This document shows, one piece after another, positions 1 to 10,644 of a DNA stretch of 64,000 nt. The first letter of the stretch is position 1. Each line of letters starts with the position of its first letter. This DNA comes from an uncultured Pelagibacteraceae bacterium (GTDB lineage Bacteria > Pseudomonadota > Alphaproteobacteria > Pelagibacterales > AG-422-B15). The notes under the pieces are model-generated. The model did not search any database. It saw only the letters and a list, made by a program, of their open reading frames with translations, and had not been told where the DNA came from. Both the position numbers and the translations under genes were made by a program. The stretch lies in NCBI GenBank assembly GCA_902517885.1, contig CABYDZ010000001.1:62001-126000 (forward strand). Reading direction: 5' to 3'.

Positions 1-47
1 TTTATAGTGTAATAAAATTAAATTTATATATTCTTCATTTAGATTAT

Positions 48-956
48 ATGAGTGAAGTAAATAACAAAACATATTTAATTGGATTTATTCTTGCCTTATC
101 TGCTGGGTTGATATGGAGTTTTGGTGCACCTACTGTTCGCTATATGGTCGATGCTGAAATTTATCAATGGCAATATCTATTTTGTAGAGGCATTGTAGTA
201 GCAACAATTCTCCTAATCTTTTTAATATATCAAGAAGGATTAGCATTCAGACATAATTTTAAAAGAGTAGGCATATCAGGTTTAATTGGTGGTTTGGGTC
301 TAGCTTCAGCATTTATTTTTTTCATATTTGGAATGACTTTTACTTCTGCTGCAACAACGTTATTTATGATTGGAACCCAACCTTTATTTGCAGGACTGTT
401 TGCTTATATTTTTCTTAGAGAGAAAGTTGGAATAACCACAGCTATTGCATGTTTTGTATCATTATTTGGAATGTTTTTAATGGCATACAATGATTGGTTT
501 GCTGGCACATTTTTAGGTTGGACTTTTGGTTTGTTTTGTTCGATTGGTTTTGCAATATTTGCTACAACTTTAAGATGGCAGCCTGATACACCAAAATTTA
601 CTACGATTATTATTGCTGGAATTGCATGCTCCTTATTTTCAATGTGCATGATTATTTATCTTAATGATGGTTATACTATGCCGCTTAGAAATATATTATT
701 AAGTATGATGCATGGTTCGTTTGTAGCAATAGGGTTAATACTTTTAAGTATCGGCGCACGCTATTTGCCAGCAGCTGAATTCATGCTTCTTTCTCTTACT
801 GAAGTAGTAGGGGGAGTCATATGGTGTTGGATACCTCTTTTTGGAGTTAACGAGGTGCCTTCAACATTCACTCTTATAGGAGGTATGATTATAATTATCG
901 CAATTAGCTTCTACGCTTTAGGTTCAAAACAGAAAACATCACCACCAACTCTATGA
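48..956 (+). CDS. EamA/DMT-family permease
   Basis: 302-aa ORF with about 10 hydrophobic segments; DMT-like N-terminus (GLIWSFGAPTVRYM). Confidence 0.85.
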   Translation: MSEVNNKTYLIGFILALSAGLIWSFGAPTVRYMVDAEIYQWQYLFCRGIVVATILLIFLIYQEGLAFRHNFKRVGISGLIGGLGLASAFIFFIFGMTFTSAATTLFMIGTQPLFAGLFAYIFLREKVGITTAIACFVSLFGMFLMAYNDWFAGTFLGWTFGLFCSIGFAIFATTLRWQPDTPKFTTIIIAGIACSLFSMCMIIYLNDGYTMPLRNILLSMMHGSFVAIGLILLSIGARYLPAAEFMLLSLTEVVGGVIWCWIPLFGVNEVPSTFTLIGGMIIIIAISFYALGSKQKTSPPTL

Positions 957-972
957 GTAAAGAGTTTACTGA

Positions 973-2136
973 ATGAATGAAATAGTATCGACCAACTGGA
1001 ATTATCCTACCCCCATATGGTTTGGGCTTTCACGTAGACTTGAAATTATAGAGGCGCTTAATGAGTTATCTATAACCAAACCAATGATTGTTACAGACCC
1101 AAATTTTGCAGAAAATGAAAATTTTGTTGATATCCTTGCTATTCTTAAAAAGAGTCAGATCGAATTCTCTGTATTTTCAAATATAAAAGGCAATCCCACG
1201 GGTAAGAATGTAGCGGACGGTGTTCATCAATTTAATTCAAGGAATAGTGATGGTATAATTATAATTGGTGGAGGAAGCTCTTTGGATGCCGGAAAGGCCA
1301 TTGCCTTCATGTCGAAGCAGAAAGAGAACCTATGGTTTTTTGAAGATGTCAGCGACAATTGGAAACAAGCTGTAACTGGCAATCTGCCAAAAGTAATTGC
1401 AATTCCAACAACCTCAGGAACTGGTTCAGAGACAGGACGAGCCTCACTTATTGTGGATGAAGCAGATATGACAAAAAAAATTATTTTCCATCCATCTTTC
1501 TTGCCCGATTTAGTCGTTCTTGATCCTGAGCTGACTTTGAGTTTACCTCCTCACTTAACTGCTGCGACGGGGATGGATGCGCTCGCTCATTGTCTTGAAG
1601 CCTATTGCGCACGAGGGTTTCATCCAATGGCAGATGGGATAGCTTTAGAGGGAATTAAAAATGTAAAGGATCAATTGGTCACTGCTTATAATGAGCCAGA
1701 CAATATTCTTGCTAGGAGTAAGATGTTAGTAACCTCATCTATGGGTTCTACAGCTTTTCAAAAAGGATTAGGAGCTATTCATTCATTGTCACATCCGATA
1801 AATGCAGTAAATGATATTCATCATGGTTTATCAAATGCTATTTTCATGCCTTATGTACTTAACTTTAATAAAGATGTAATTGAAGAGAGAATTATTTCTT
1901 TATCAAAATATTTAGATCTAAATAAGAAATCATTTGATGGGTTCATGGAATGGATCTTGGACTTGAGAAGTAATCTTGCAATACCTCATACACTTAAAGA
2001 GTTGAATGTCGATTTTGATTTTGACTTACTATCAGAAATGGCTTTAAAAGATCCATCCACTCAACCTAATCCTAAAGATATATCATTTGATCAAATGAAG
2101 AATCTTTACATAAATTCATACGAGGGTATTCTATAG
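973..2136 (+). CDS. Iron-containing alcohol dehydrogenase (maleylacetate-reductase superfamily)
   Basis: GGGSSLDAGKAIA, PTTSGTGSE and metal-ligand motifs AHCLEAY...HSLSHP. Confidence 0.9.
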   Translation: MNEIVSTNWNYPTPIWFGLSRRLEIIEALNELSITKPMIVTDPNFAENENFVDILAILKKSQIEFSVFSNIKGNPTGKNVADGVHQFNSRNSDGIIIIGGGSSLDAGKAIAFMSKQKENLWFFEDVSDNWKQAVTGNLPKVIAIPTTSGTGSETGRASLIVDEADMTKKIIFHPSFLPDLVVLDPELTLSLPPHLTAATGMDALAHCLEAYCARGFHPMADGIALEGIKNVKDQLVTAYNEPDNILARSKMLVTSSMGSTAFQKGLGAIHSLSHPINAVNDIHHGLSNAIFMPYVLNFNKDVIEERIISLSKYLDLNKKSFDGFMEWILDLRSNLAIPHTLKELNVDFDFDLLSEMALKDPSTQPNPKDISFDQMKNLYINSYEGIL

Positions 2137-2138
2137 TT

Positions 2139-2879
2139 ATGATTAAAACAGAAAAATTAATCTATGGTGCACTTAATTCTGATCAAAAATTTGAAGGCTC
2201 AATCAGTTATGATGATAGTATAAGTACTCCTCGTCCTGGTATCCTCGTTTGTCATGCATATGGCGGGCATTCACCTTTTGATATTGAGAAAGCTGAAAAA
2301 TTGGCTGAATTAGGTTATTTTGCTTTTGCAATTGATCTCTATGGTCAAGGTAGGCGAGGTTCTAATCCAGAGGAATCAATGGCACTTATGAATGAATTTA
2401 ATTCTAACCGAGTGTTGCTTCAAGAACGTATGATAAATGCGTTTGAAACTCTTAAAAACTTTGATCAAGTTGATAAGAATAAAACAGGAGCCATCGGGTT
2501 TTGTTTTGGTGGCAAATGTGCTCTTGATCTTGCAAGATCTGGAGAGGACATTAAAGGAGTTGTAAGTTTTCATGGACTTTATGATGCTCCAACAGCTAGT
2601 ACTGGAAAGCAATTTAAAGGCACATTAAAAATTGATAGCTCGATACTAATTTTGCATGGTTATGATGATCCTATGGCTACTCCAAAAAGTATGATTGATT
2701 TGGCTGATGAATTAAAATCGAAGAAAGCTAAATGGCAAATTCACGCATATGGCAATGTAGGTCACGCCTTTACTAATCCAGAAGCTAATCAGAGAGAAAA
2801 CGGATTATTTTATGACCAATACGCTAATGAGCATTCTTGGAATGAAATGAAAAATTTCTTTTCAAAATTATTTTTATAA
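2139..2879 (+). CDS. Dienelactone hydrolase family protein
   Basis: GFCFGGKCALDLA nucleophile motif and GHAF His motif. Confidence 0.88.
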   Translation: MIKTEKLIYGALNSDQKFEGSISYDDSISTPRPGILVCHAYGGHSPFDIEKAEKLAELGYFAFAIDLYGQGRRGSNPEESMALMNEFNSNRVLLQERMINAFETLKNFDQVDKNKTGAIGFCFGGKCALDLARSGEDIKGVVSFHGLYDAPTASTGKQFKGTLKIDSSILILHGYDDPMATPKSMIDLADELKSKKAKWQIHAYGNVGHAFTNPEANQRENGLFYDQYANEHSWNEMKNFFSKLFL

Positions 2880-2882
2880 ATA

Positions 2883-3950
2883 TTAATTAATATTAGTGAT
2901 TTTGATTTTTTCAGAACCGACTGGCAGTATCGCCATAGTTCCATCATCTGCTAATGACCAATTGTCTGGACGTACTTCATTAACGCCTCTCACAAAAATT
3001 ATTTTAGCAATGAAATTTTGAGGGGCTGGTGTCAGATGATAGAATATTAACTCTTTTACATTCGCTTCATTGGCAGCTTGTGCAGCCTCAATTGGAGAAG
3101 CATGATAATCCTGAATATCATAATAGACAGTGGATAATAAGGGATTAACGTCTTTAGAAATTTCTTCTAATCTTCCTATCATATTTTGAGAGAGAGCATC
3201 ATGAAACAGCAAGTCTGCATTTTTAGCTTGTTCAACTAAGTTTTCACTGTAGTCGGTATCACCACTTATCACTATGGATCTGCCTTTATAATCAAAGCGA
3301 AAACCTAGCGAAGGATCAACTGGAAAATGCTCAACTTCAAAAGCTGTTATCTTAAGGTTACCATCATCAAAAATAACTGGATCATTTAAATTAATTATTT
3401 TTGTATCAAAGCCAGCAAAGTCAGAAGGAGCTACTTCTTCTCCATGATGAAGTGTTCTCCACTCAGTGTCTAACTCATATGCTTTTGTTATCCCCTCAGT
3501 TACGAGATCGGTACCCAATGGCCCATACACAGGCAGTTTTCTGCCTCTATTTTGAGTTACCCATGAATAGAGGTGAAAGTCAGCTAAATCGGAAATATGA
3601 TCTGAATGCAAGTGAGTTAATAAGACTGCATCTAAATTACCAAGATTAATACTCCAATTTAATAGGTTTTGCCTGCTACCATCCCCAGTATCAACCACAA
3701 ACATATGATCAGGAGTTTTTATCATTATGCAAGGCTCGGCTCTTCCCTTACCAGGTAAGGGTCCCCGTGATCCACAAACAAGACCAATAATATAATCGCC
3801 ATCAAGACTTATTAATTTATCCTGATTATTCCATTGTCTATCAAAATCAAAATCTATCAACAGATTTTGAACAGGAGTAGTCCTTATTCCGATAAGAGCA
3901 ATAATGAGTATTAAAATTGCAGTTATAAAAAAAAAATAAATTTTTTTCAT
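2883..3950 (-). CDS. MBL-fold metallo-hydrolase with N-terminal TM/signal segment
   Basis: THLHSDHISD motif, GDTDYS, terminal His motif. Confidence 0.88.
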   Translation of the reverse strand: MKKIYFFFITAILILIIALIGIRTTPVQNLLIDFDFDRQWNNQDKLISLDGDYIIGLVCGSRGPLPGKGRAEPCIMIKTPDHMFVVDTGDGSRQNLLNWSINLGNLDAVLLTHLHSDHISDLADFHLYSWVTQNRGRKLPVYGPLGTDLVTEGITKAYELDTEWRTLHHGEEVAPSDFAGFDTKIINLNDPVIFDDGNLKITAFEVEHFPVDPSLGFRFDYKGRSIVISGDTDYSENLVEQAKNADLLFHDALSQNMIGRLEEISKDVNPLLSTVYYDIQDYHASPIEAAQAANEANVKELIFYHLTPAPQNFIAKIIFVRGVNEVRPDNWSLADDGTMAILPVGSEKIKITNIN

Positions 3951-3952
3951 AT

Positions 3953-4330
3953 TTATTGGCTAGACATTCTCTTTGATGTTACAAGCAATAAAGTAATAAG
4001 TATTATTTCAATAATAATAAATTGAGTTGCAAAGGTTGCATCATGTGCTGCCCATGAGATCACTCTAAATAAAGCAGTAACACCTAAAAGCATCGCGGGC
4101 GCATAAAACCAAATACTTCTTAAAGTATAAGCTGCAAGTATCATCATTAAACCAATGCAAAAAAAATAGCTTCCTACATCACCAATCAGACTACTTCGAC
4201 CTAATCCATCGGAAATTTCTAAGATACCAAAGTTAGCTCCAGCTTCGTAGGGAGAAATCACCCAGAGGAGACCAATTGCAATAAACAAGATCCCATTGAT
4301 AGCATTTAAAACAACTAAAAATCTATTCAT
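3953..4330 (-). CDS. Small integral membrane protein, unknown function
   Basis: 125-aa hydrophobic ORF, 4 TM-like segments, adjacent to the MBL gene. Confidence 0.6.
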   Translation of the reverse strand: MNRFLVVLNAINGILFIAIGLLWVISPYEAGANFGILEISDGLGRSSLIGDVGSYFFCIGLMMILAAYTLRSIWFYAPAMLLGVTALFRVISWAAHDATFATQFIIIEIILITLLLVTSKRMSSQ

Positions 4331-4395
4331 AATCTTTCCCCTTTAGTATTATTAAATAATGTTTATTTTTATTATAATCAATAATAAGGTTCAAT

Positions 4396-4818
4396 ATGGA
4401 AGTTAAAAATAAGGTTTATCCCAGTAAAGATCAGATGAGAGGTTTCTTTGAAACCGCAACTGATAATGAACCAATCTATATGGTTAACTTATTAAAGTTT
4501 AAAGATAAAGCTGAATATAAAGATGGAAGAAAAACAAAATTGACTGGTAGAGAAGCATACAAAATCTATGCAGAATTTGTTAAGAAGCATTTACAAAATA
4601 TTGGTGGAGATCTTATTTTACACACAGATGTGACGCGTATGGCAGTTGGGCAAGTTGAGGAATTATGGGATGTAGTTGCTATTGCTAAATGGCCTTCAAG
4701 ACAAATTATGGGTGAGAATATGATGCCAAATGACCCAACGTATCTTGAAGCGTACCAACATCGAGAAGCAGGTTTAGCGGGTCAACTGAATATTGAAACT
4801 AAGGAAATAAATGATTGA
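4396..4818 (+). CDS. DUF1330-like protein
   Basis: [16 protein letters not shown]... and [34 protein letters not shown] resemble the DUF1330 family. Confidence 0.7.
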   Translation: MEVKNKVYPSKDQMRGFFETATDNEPIYMVNLLKFKDKAEYKDGRKTKLTGREAYKIYAEFVKKHLQNIGGDLILHTDVTRMAVGQVEELWDVVAIAKWPSRQIMGENMMPNDPTYLEAYQHREAGLAGQLNIETKEIND

Positions 4819-5497
4819 ACTATATACTTCGCCTACACCAAATGGATATAAGATTTCCGTCGCACTAGAGGAACTTGAAATACCTTACAACGTTCACGTT
4901 GTTAATCTACAAGCTGGAGATCAAAAAAAACCTGAATTCCTAGCAATGAATCCAAATGGACGCATTCCTGTGATTGTTGATATAGAAAATAATAATCTTT
5001 CAATTATGGAAAGTGGTGCTCAACTCATATATTTAGCTGAGAAAGCAGGAAAACTTTTACCTACCGAAACAATTGCTCGTTCTAAAGTGATTCAATGGTT
5101 GATGTTTCAAATGGGAGGAATTGGCCCCATGATGGGGCAGGCAAACGTTTTTTTTCGGTATTGGCCTGGCGATAAAATCCAAGCGGCTGTAGATCGTTAT
5201 CAAAATGAAGGTCGACGATTATTTGAGGTAATGGAAACACGCTTAAAGGATAATGAATTTTTAGCGGATGATTTTAGTATTGCTGATATTGCTAACTGGT
5301 GCTGGGTAAGAACATATAAGTGGTCAGGTATCAAAATAGATGGCCTGACAGGTCTTCAAAGATGGATGCAAATGATGGAAGATCGACCGGCATGTAAAAA
5401 AGGTGTAGCTGTTCCAATTGATATTATGGAGTTGATGAGAAATATGAAACAATCAAAAGATTTAACCGATACAGGTTCGAAAATTATACAGAAATAG
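4811..5497 (+). CDS. Glutathione S-transferase family protein
   Basis: N-terminal thioredoxin-like fold with [10 protein letters not shown] and [12 protein letters not shown]. Confidence 0.9.
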   Translation: MIELYTSPTPNGYKISVALEELEIPYNVHVVNLQAGDQKKPEFLAMNPNGRIPVIVDIENNNLSIMESGAQLIYLAEKAGKLLPTETIARSKVIQWLMFQMGGIGPMMGQANVFFRYWPGDKIQAAVDRYQNEGRRLFEVMETRLKDNEFLADDFSIADIANWCWVRTYKWSGIKIDGLTGLQRWMQMMEDRPACKKGVAVPIDIMELMRNMKQSKDLTDTGSKIIQK

Positions 5498-5506
5498 ATA
5501 GATATT

Positions 5507-6550
5507 ATGAATTTACCAAATCCATTAGTAGTACTTGGCGGAGTGGGGTCACCTTATACTCGCAAAATGCTCTCCTACCTACGATATAAAAGACTTCCCC
5601 ACAAAATGATCTGGGGAGACCCTTCAAAATATCTAGATCAGGAAGGAATAGAAAAACCAAAACCTAGTTTACTGCCAACGTTTGTATTGCCTGATGAAGA
5701 TGGAAATTTGAAAGCAGTAACTGACTCCACTCCATTGATAAGAAGGATTGATAAAGAGGTCAGTGAACGAAGTACGATACCATCTGACCCCGCCCTTGCG
5801 TTCATAAATTATCTAATAGAAGATTTTGCCGATGAGTGGGGTACTAAATATATGTTTCATTATCGATGGCACGATCAAAAAGATGCAAATAATGCAGGTA
5901 CTATTTTACCACTTCAGACTATAGGAATGATGCCAGATGATATGCTAAATAATGTTAGAGAAATGATCAGTAAAAGGCAAATTGACAGATTGTGGGTAGT
6001 GGGCTCAAACAATGATACAGCGCCAATAATAGATGCAAGTTTAAGGCGCTTATTAGTTATTCTTGAAAAGCATTTTGCATCCGCATCTTACCTATTAAGT
6101 AAAAGACCTTCTTCCAGCGATTTTGCTTTATATGGTCAACTGTCTCAGCTTGTTAACTTTGATCCAACTCCCAGAGAAATTTGTCATGAGGTGTCTTTGA
6201 GAACAGTTGCATGGGTTGGTTTAATTGAAGATCAGTCTGGCATTGAAGTTACCGATGAACAATGGGGATCAATTGAAAGTTTACCATCGACAGTAAAAGA
6301 TTTACTTATTGAAATTGGAAATGGGTATGTGCCTGCACAATTAGCAAATGCAAGAGCTATAGAAAATGGTGATAAAGAATGGGAAACAGAAATCGATAAT
6401 TGCCTTTGGAAGCAAAAATCGTTTCCCTACCAGGCAAAGTGTCTTAAATGGGTTAATGAAGAATATAGTGCACTTGAAAAAAATGATCGAAAAAAAGTTA
6501 ATAACCTCCTTGATGGCACAGGATGTGAAAGGTTAATATTAAAATTATGA
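5507..6550 (+). CDS. GST-like protein with N-terminal thioredoxin domain
   Basis: GGVGSPYTRKMLSYLRYKRLP and DSTPLIRRID; GST-like C-terminal region. Confidence 0.75.
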   Translation: MNLPNPLVVLGGVGSPYTRKMLSYLRYKRLPHKMIWGDPSKYLDQEGIEKPKPSLLPTFVLPDEDGNLKAVTDSTPLIRRIDKEVSERSTIPSDPALAFINYLIEDFADEWGTKYMFHYRWHDQKDANNAGTILPLQTIGMMPDDMLNNVREMISKRQIDRLWVVGSNNDTAPIIDASLRRLLVILEKHFASASYLLSKRPSSSDFALYGQLSQLVNFDPTPREICHEVSLRTVAWVGLIEDQSGIEVTDEQWGSIESLPSTVKDLLIEIGNGYVPAQLANARAIENGDKEWETEIDNCLWKQKSFPYQAKCLKWVNEEYSALEKNDRKKVNNLLDGTGCERLILKL

Positions 6551-7188
6551 AGGTGGATTTATATTTCTCTTTTAGAAGTCCCTATTCGTATTTAATTTTG
6601 CCACGCATGGTTGAATTGAGGGATAAACATGGGGTAGATGTTAATTTTAAGCAAGTTTACCCTCTTGCAATAAGGGAACCAGAATTTTTTAAAGGTAAAA
6701 ATCTCTTTACTTACTTTTTAATCAGAAGAATTGATTATGTCAGACAAGCAAAAAAAAATAATATGGTTTTTGCCAAGCCAAATCCTGATCCAATAAATCA
6801 AAACTTGGTGACTGGAAAAATTTCTGATCATCAGCCTTATATTTTTAAATTAGCCCATTATTGTCAAGCTATTCAAAAAGATAAGCAGCTTGATTTTGCC
6901 GTTGTGGTTTCAAATAAAATATGGAGTGGTCTCAAGAACTGGAATACAGATGAGTCAATAGCTGATGCTACTTCAAAAGTTGGACTGAAGTTCGAAGATA
7001 TTGAAAAAATACGTATCGAAAATGAACAAGCGATAATTGATGAAATTAAGTTAAATCAAAAAGAACAGCTCGAAGCGGGACATCATGGAGTTCCTCTATC
7101 TGTTTACAAAGATAAATTCTTTTTTGGCCAAGACCGTTTTGATGATCTGGTTAGTGAATTAAAAAAAGATGGATTAGTAATCAGCTGA
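6547..7188 (+). CDS. DsbA-family / 2-hydroxychromene-2-carboxylate isomerase-like protein
   Basis: YFSFRSPYSYLILPRM N-terminus; HGVPLSVYKDKFFFGQDRFDDL C-terminus. Confidence 0.85.
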   Translation: MKVDLYFSFRSPYSYLILPRMVELRDKHGVDVNFKQVYPLAIREPEFFKGKNLFTYFLIRRIDYVRQAKKNNMVFAKPNPDPINQNLVTGKISDHQPYIFKLAHYCQAIQKDKQLDFAVVVSNKIWSGLKNWNTDESIADATSKVGLKFEDIEKIRIENEQAIIDEIKLNQKEQLEAGHHGVPLSVYKDKFFFGQDRFDDLVSELKKDGLVIS

Positions 7189-7223
7189 AAAGAAACAAAG
7201 GATTTCCTGAGCTACAATTTATA

Positions 7224-8096
7224 CTATTGTGCTGATATTCCTCTTATTCTCTCAGATCTTCTTCGTAATAATTCTGTTACGATCAGAATTAATGTTGAAA
7301 GAACAATTAAGCAAGTAGCTACAGCCATAATCGTTGGACTAAGCTGCTCTCTTAATCCTGTCCACATCTGAAGAGGTATAGTTGTTAAGTTCCTATCGCC
7401 TCCAGCAACGAATAAGATTACGACTATTTCATCAAATGATGTAACGAATGCAAAGAGTGCACCTGAAATAATTCCTGGTGTGATAAGAGGTAATGTAATT
7501 TTAAAAAATGTATTGGTTGGTGTACTGCCAAGACTTGAAGCAGCTCTTGTAATACTGTCATCAAAACCACTTAAAGTAGCAGTTACAGTAATGACAACAA
7601 ATGGAGTTCCTAGAATTATATGCGCTATGACTATGCCAGGAAACGTTGCTGCAAGACCTAATTTAGCAAGTGAAAAGAAGATTGCTGAGCCAGAAATGAT
7701 AAGTGGGATGATCATTGGTGAAATTAAAATACTCATGATCAATTGTTTGTAAGGCATGTAACGACTGCTGAGCCCAAGAGCAGCAACAGTTCCTAAAACT
7801 GTAGCACCTATCGTTGCGAAAAAGGCATAATAGATGCTGTTCCGAGCAGCTATTCCCCATGGATTTTTGGTACCATACACCATATCTTCATACCATCTAA
7901 GCGAGAATGCTTCAGGTTGAAGAGCTAGCATCCCATCAGAAAAATGAATGTATTGCTCTGCATTAAATGAAAGAGGAATAATGACAAATAGTGGAGCTAT
8001 GAGGAAAAAGAAAACGGCAGTACAAATAATAATATATGAGTAGTGCCAGACCCTGTATCTTGTTTCAGTATATTTTGGCAAAGCCATCTTATCCAA
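7224..8096 (-). CDS. ABC transporter permease (spermidine/putrescine type, PotC/PotI-like)
   Basis: EAA loop AASSLGSTPTNTFFKITLPLITPGI; 6 TM-like segments. Confidence 0.9.
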   Translation of the reverse strand: MDKMALPKYTETRYRVWHYSYIIICTAVFFFLIAPLFVIIPLSFNAEQYIHFSDGMLALQPEAFSLRWYEDMVYGTKNPWGIAARNSIYYAFFATIGATVLGTVAALGLSSRYMPYKQLIMSILISPMIIPLIISGSAIFFSLAKLGLAATFPGIVIAHIILGTPFVVITVTATLSGFDDSITRAASSLGSTPTNTFFKITLPLITPGIISGALFAFVTSFDEIVVILFVAGGDRNLTTIPLQMWTGLREQLSPTIMAVATCLIVLSTLILIVTELLRRRSERIRGISAQ

Positions 8097-9336
8097 GCCT
8101 CATGTTATCTATACCGACGATCTTATTATAAAGCCAATAAACTATTAAAACGGCCACCAATAAAACAGCTGCCATTGCAGTTGCTAGAGACCAATCAAGT
8201 GATTGCTGCATGTGATAAGCAATTCTATTACTAATTAATGTTCCCTTAGCACCCCCAACTAATGCAGGAGTGATATAATATCCAATAGAAAGAACAAAAA
8301 CTAAAATTGAACCTGCACTTATACCAGCATATGTGAGCGGGAAGTAAATTTTTCTGAATGCAAGGAAAGGAGTAGCCCCCATCGAAGTTGCAGCTCTCAT
8401 TAGACTTGGTGGTATAGTTTTCATAACGCTATAAAGTGGAAGAACCATAAATGGTAAAAGTATTTGTGTCATCGCGATAAATGTGCCGGTCATGTTGTAC
8501 ATTAATTCAAGCCTTCCTTCATCTGCAACGATACCGAGAGAAACAAGAGTATCATTTAAGACCCCCTGTTTTTGGAGCAGGACCATCCAACTAGATGTAC
8601 GCACAAGCAAGGAAGTCCAAAACGGAAGCAGTACGCAGATCATTAGTAAATTTGAATATCGAGTTGGTAAAACGGAAAGTAAATGTGATATAGGGTATGC
8701 AAGTAAGAAACAGCAGAACGTGACACCAGCTGCAACAAAAATAGTTCTTAACCAGAGAGTAACATTTATTCGTTTCTTTTCAGGTATTCGTTCAATCGAG
8801 CCATCAAATTTTTGCTCATAGTCAAACGTTGTTAAATATTTTCGGAAATGATAAGCATCTGTACCTCTTTTTAATGCCAGCCAATACTCGATGTCACCCC
8901 ACTTTTTATGAACATTAATAAACTGATCTAGAAAATTTCCATTTTCATCAAAATCTTTAAGTTTTCTGGCTGTCTTTTTTATAAGGCTTGTAAACCCACC
9001 TTTTTCATAATTGAGTCTTGTAGCTATTTTGCCGTGATTTTTTTCTTCCACCAATCCTTTAAGTTCATAAAAAAAAGTTGAGGTTACGTCTTCCCCAGGC
9101 ATTTCAGTCCCATCCCAAATTTGCATAACTTCGTGAGTCTCACTTAAAAATTCATTCATTTGAACGTTATCGACACTTCGCCCAAGCATTTGAAATATTG
9201 GAATCACATAGGCAAAAACGATAAAAAACAGTAATGGCGCAGCCAATAAGAAGGCTGTTGTTCGTCGTCGTCGTTCAACTTTTCTGAGTTTTACAGAGAG
9301 GAGCTCTCCATCTGATGTTCTAATTTCTGCTGACAT
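8089..9336 (-). CDS. ABC transporter permease (PotB/PotH-like) with a long soluble insertion
   Basis: EAA loop AATSMGATPFLAFRKIYFPLTYAGI; overlaps next permease by 8 bp. Confidence 0.9.
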   Translation of the reverse strand: MSAEIRTSDGELLSVKLRKVERRRRTTAFLLAAPLLFFIVFAYVIPIFQMLGRSVDNVQMNEFLSETHEVMQIWDGTEMPGEDVTSTFFYELKGLVEEKNHGKIATRLNYEKGGFTSLIKKTARKLKDFDENGNFLDQFINVHKKWGDIEYWLALKRGTDAYHFRKYLTTFDYEQKFDGSIERIPEKKRINVTLWLRTIFVAAGVTFCCFLLAYPISHLLSVLPTRYSNLLMICVLLPFWTSLLVRTSSWMVLLQKQGVLNDTLVSLGIVADEGRLELMYNMTGTFIAMTQILLPFMVLPLYSVMKTIPPSLMRAATSMGATPFLAFRKIYFPLTYAGISAGSILVFVLSIGYYITPALVGGAKGTLISNRIAYHMQQSLDWSLATAMAAVLLVAVLIVYWLYNKIVGIDNMRLG

Positions 9337-9363
9337 TAAGTATGAGGATACTTAATTTAAAGG

Positions 9364-9391
9364 ACTTGGGCAACCCATAGGTTGCCCAAGT
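9364..9391 (-). terminator. Stem-loop between solute-binding-protein and permease genes
   Basis: Perfect 12-bp stem ACTTGGGCAACC-CATA-GGTTGCCCAAGT just downstream of the SBP stop. Confidence 0.75.
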
Positions 9392-9400
9392 TTTAGTCTT

Positions 9401-10522
9401 TTATAAGTTAGCTTTCCAAGCTTCCCATGCGTCGTTGATATCAGTATTGTTATCAGCGTACCACTCTGGGTTCATAAGAACATAGTTCTTAGTGTTTGCT
9501 GGAGCTGTAGGCATGTGAGGCATAATCTCAACTGCACCTGCTTGAGGTGAATTAAACCAAGGCTCATCAGCCATGATTATGTCTAGAGATGAGATTCTGA
9601 AAGGTGCGTAAGCGATATGCTTTGCACTTCCAGCCAATCCTTCAGAGCTTGTGAAGTATTTTAATGCTTCCATTGCTTCAGCTTGGTTAGGACCACCTTT
9701 TACAAGTACGAAGTACTCATAATCAAGAATTTGACCATCCCAAACCATTTTCATTGGTGAACCTTCGTTCACAATGGCGTTGAAATGACGTCCGTTCCAA
9801 CCAGTAGCCATGATAGCTTCACCAGAAACTAACTGCTCAGGTGGTTGTGCACCAGCAGACCAGAATATGCAACCACCATTAGGGTCGTTACAAAGTTCTG
9901 AAAGCTTATCAAGAGCTCTATCGATTCCATTTTCTTCCATGTAGTCATACACGTCAGCTCCTGGAACACCATCTGCAACTAATGCAAACTCGAGGTTTGA
10001 CATTGCAGAGCTATATAGAGATCTTACTCCTGGATATTTGCTTGGATTGAAGAAGTCTTCCATTGAATCAGGATAACTTCCGTCAAAATTTATGTTATCA
10101 GTGTTGTAAGCGTAGTTCCATGAGTAAAGAATGTTACCCACAGCACAGTCACTAGGCATTGGAGCAAAGAAGTCATCACTTGCTTTCATACCGTTTACAC
10201 CTGCTGGGAAGTCATTGTCGAAATCAAATTCTACAAACAATCCTTCGTCACAACCGATAATTGTATCACGTGCATACACATCGATGATGTCCCAAGTAAT
10301 TGCTCCAGACTCGACTTGAGCTTTAATTTCACTCAAACCTCCACTGTAGTCGATCCAGTTTACTTGAACGCCACTCTTCTCTTGATATGGGTCCCCGTAA
10401 CCTAGTTTTTGACTTTCCGTATATGCGCCACCCCAAGATACTACATTTACTTCCGCAGCTGTAGCCATTGTAGGTGCCACTAATAAAGCAGCCAAAGACA
10501 TTATTTTTGTTAATCTTAACAT
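9401..10522 (-). CDS. Periplasmic solute-binding protein (PotD/PotF-like)
   Basis: Signal peptide, NVVSWGGAYTESQKLGYGDPYQEKSGVQVNW; operon with permeases. Confidence 0.92.
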   Translation of the reverse strand: MLRLTKIMSLAALLVAPTMATAAEVNVVSWGGAYTESQKLGYGDPYQEKSGVQVNWIDYSGGLSEIKAQVESGAITWDIIDVYARDTIIGCDEGLFVEFDFDNDFPAGVNGMKASDDFFAPMPSDCAVGNILYSWNYAYNTDNINFDGSYPDSMEDFFNPSKYPGVRSLYSSAMSNLEFALVADGVPGADVYDYMEENGIDRALDKLSELCNDPNGGCIFWSAGAQPPEQLVSGEAIMATGWNGRHFNAIVNEGSPMKMVWDGQILDYEYFVLVKGGPNQAEAMEALKYFTSSEGLAGSAKHIAYAPFRISSLDIIMADEPWFNSPQAGAVEIMPHMPTAPANTKNYVLMNPEWYADNNTDINDAWEAWKANL

Positions 10523-10644
10523 GATTAATCGTCTCCTTTTTTTATATAAAGAAGATATTACATAGGGGCTTTAACAAAAACGCAACAAAAAAAGGTAAAT
10601 TTTTTCAATATTTTAGGATTGAATCTATATGTAGTATCAAAGGT

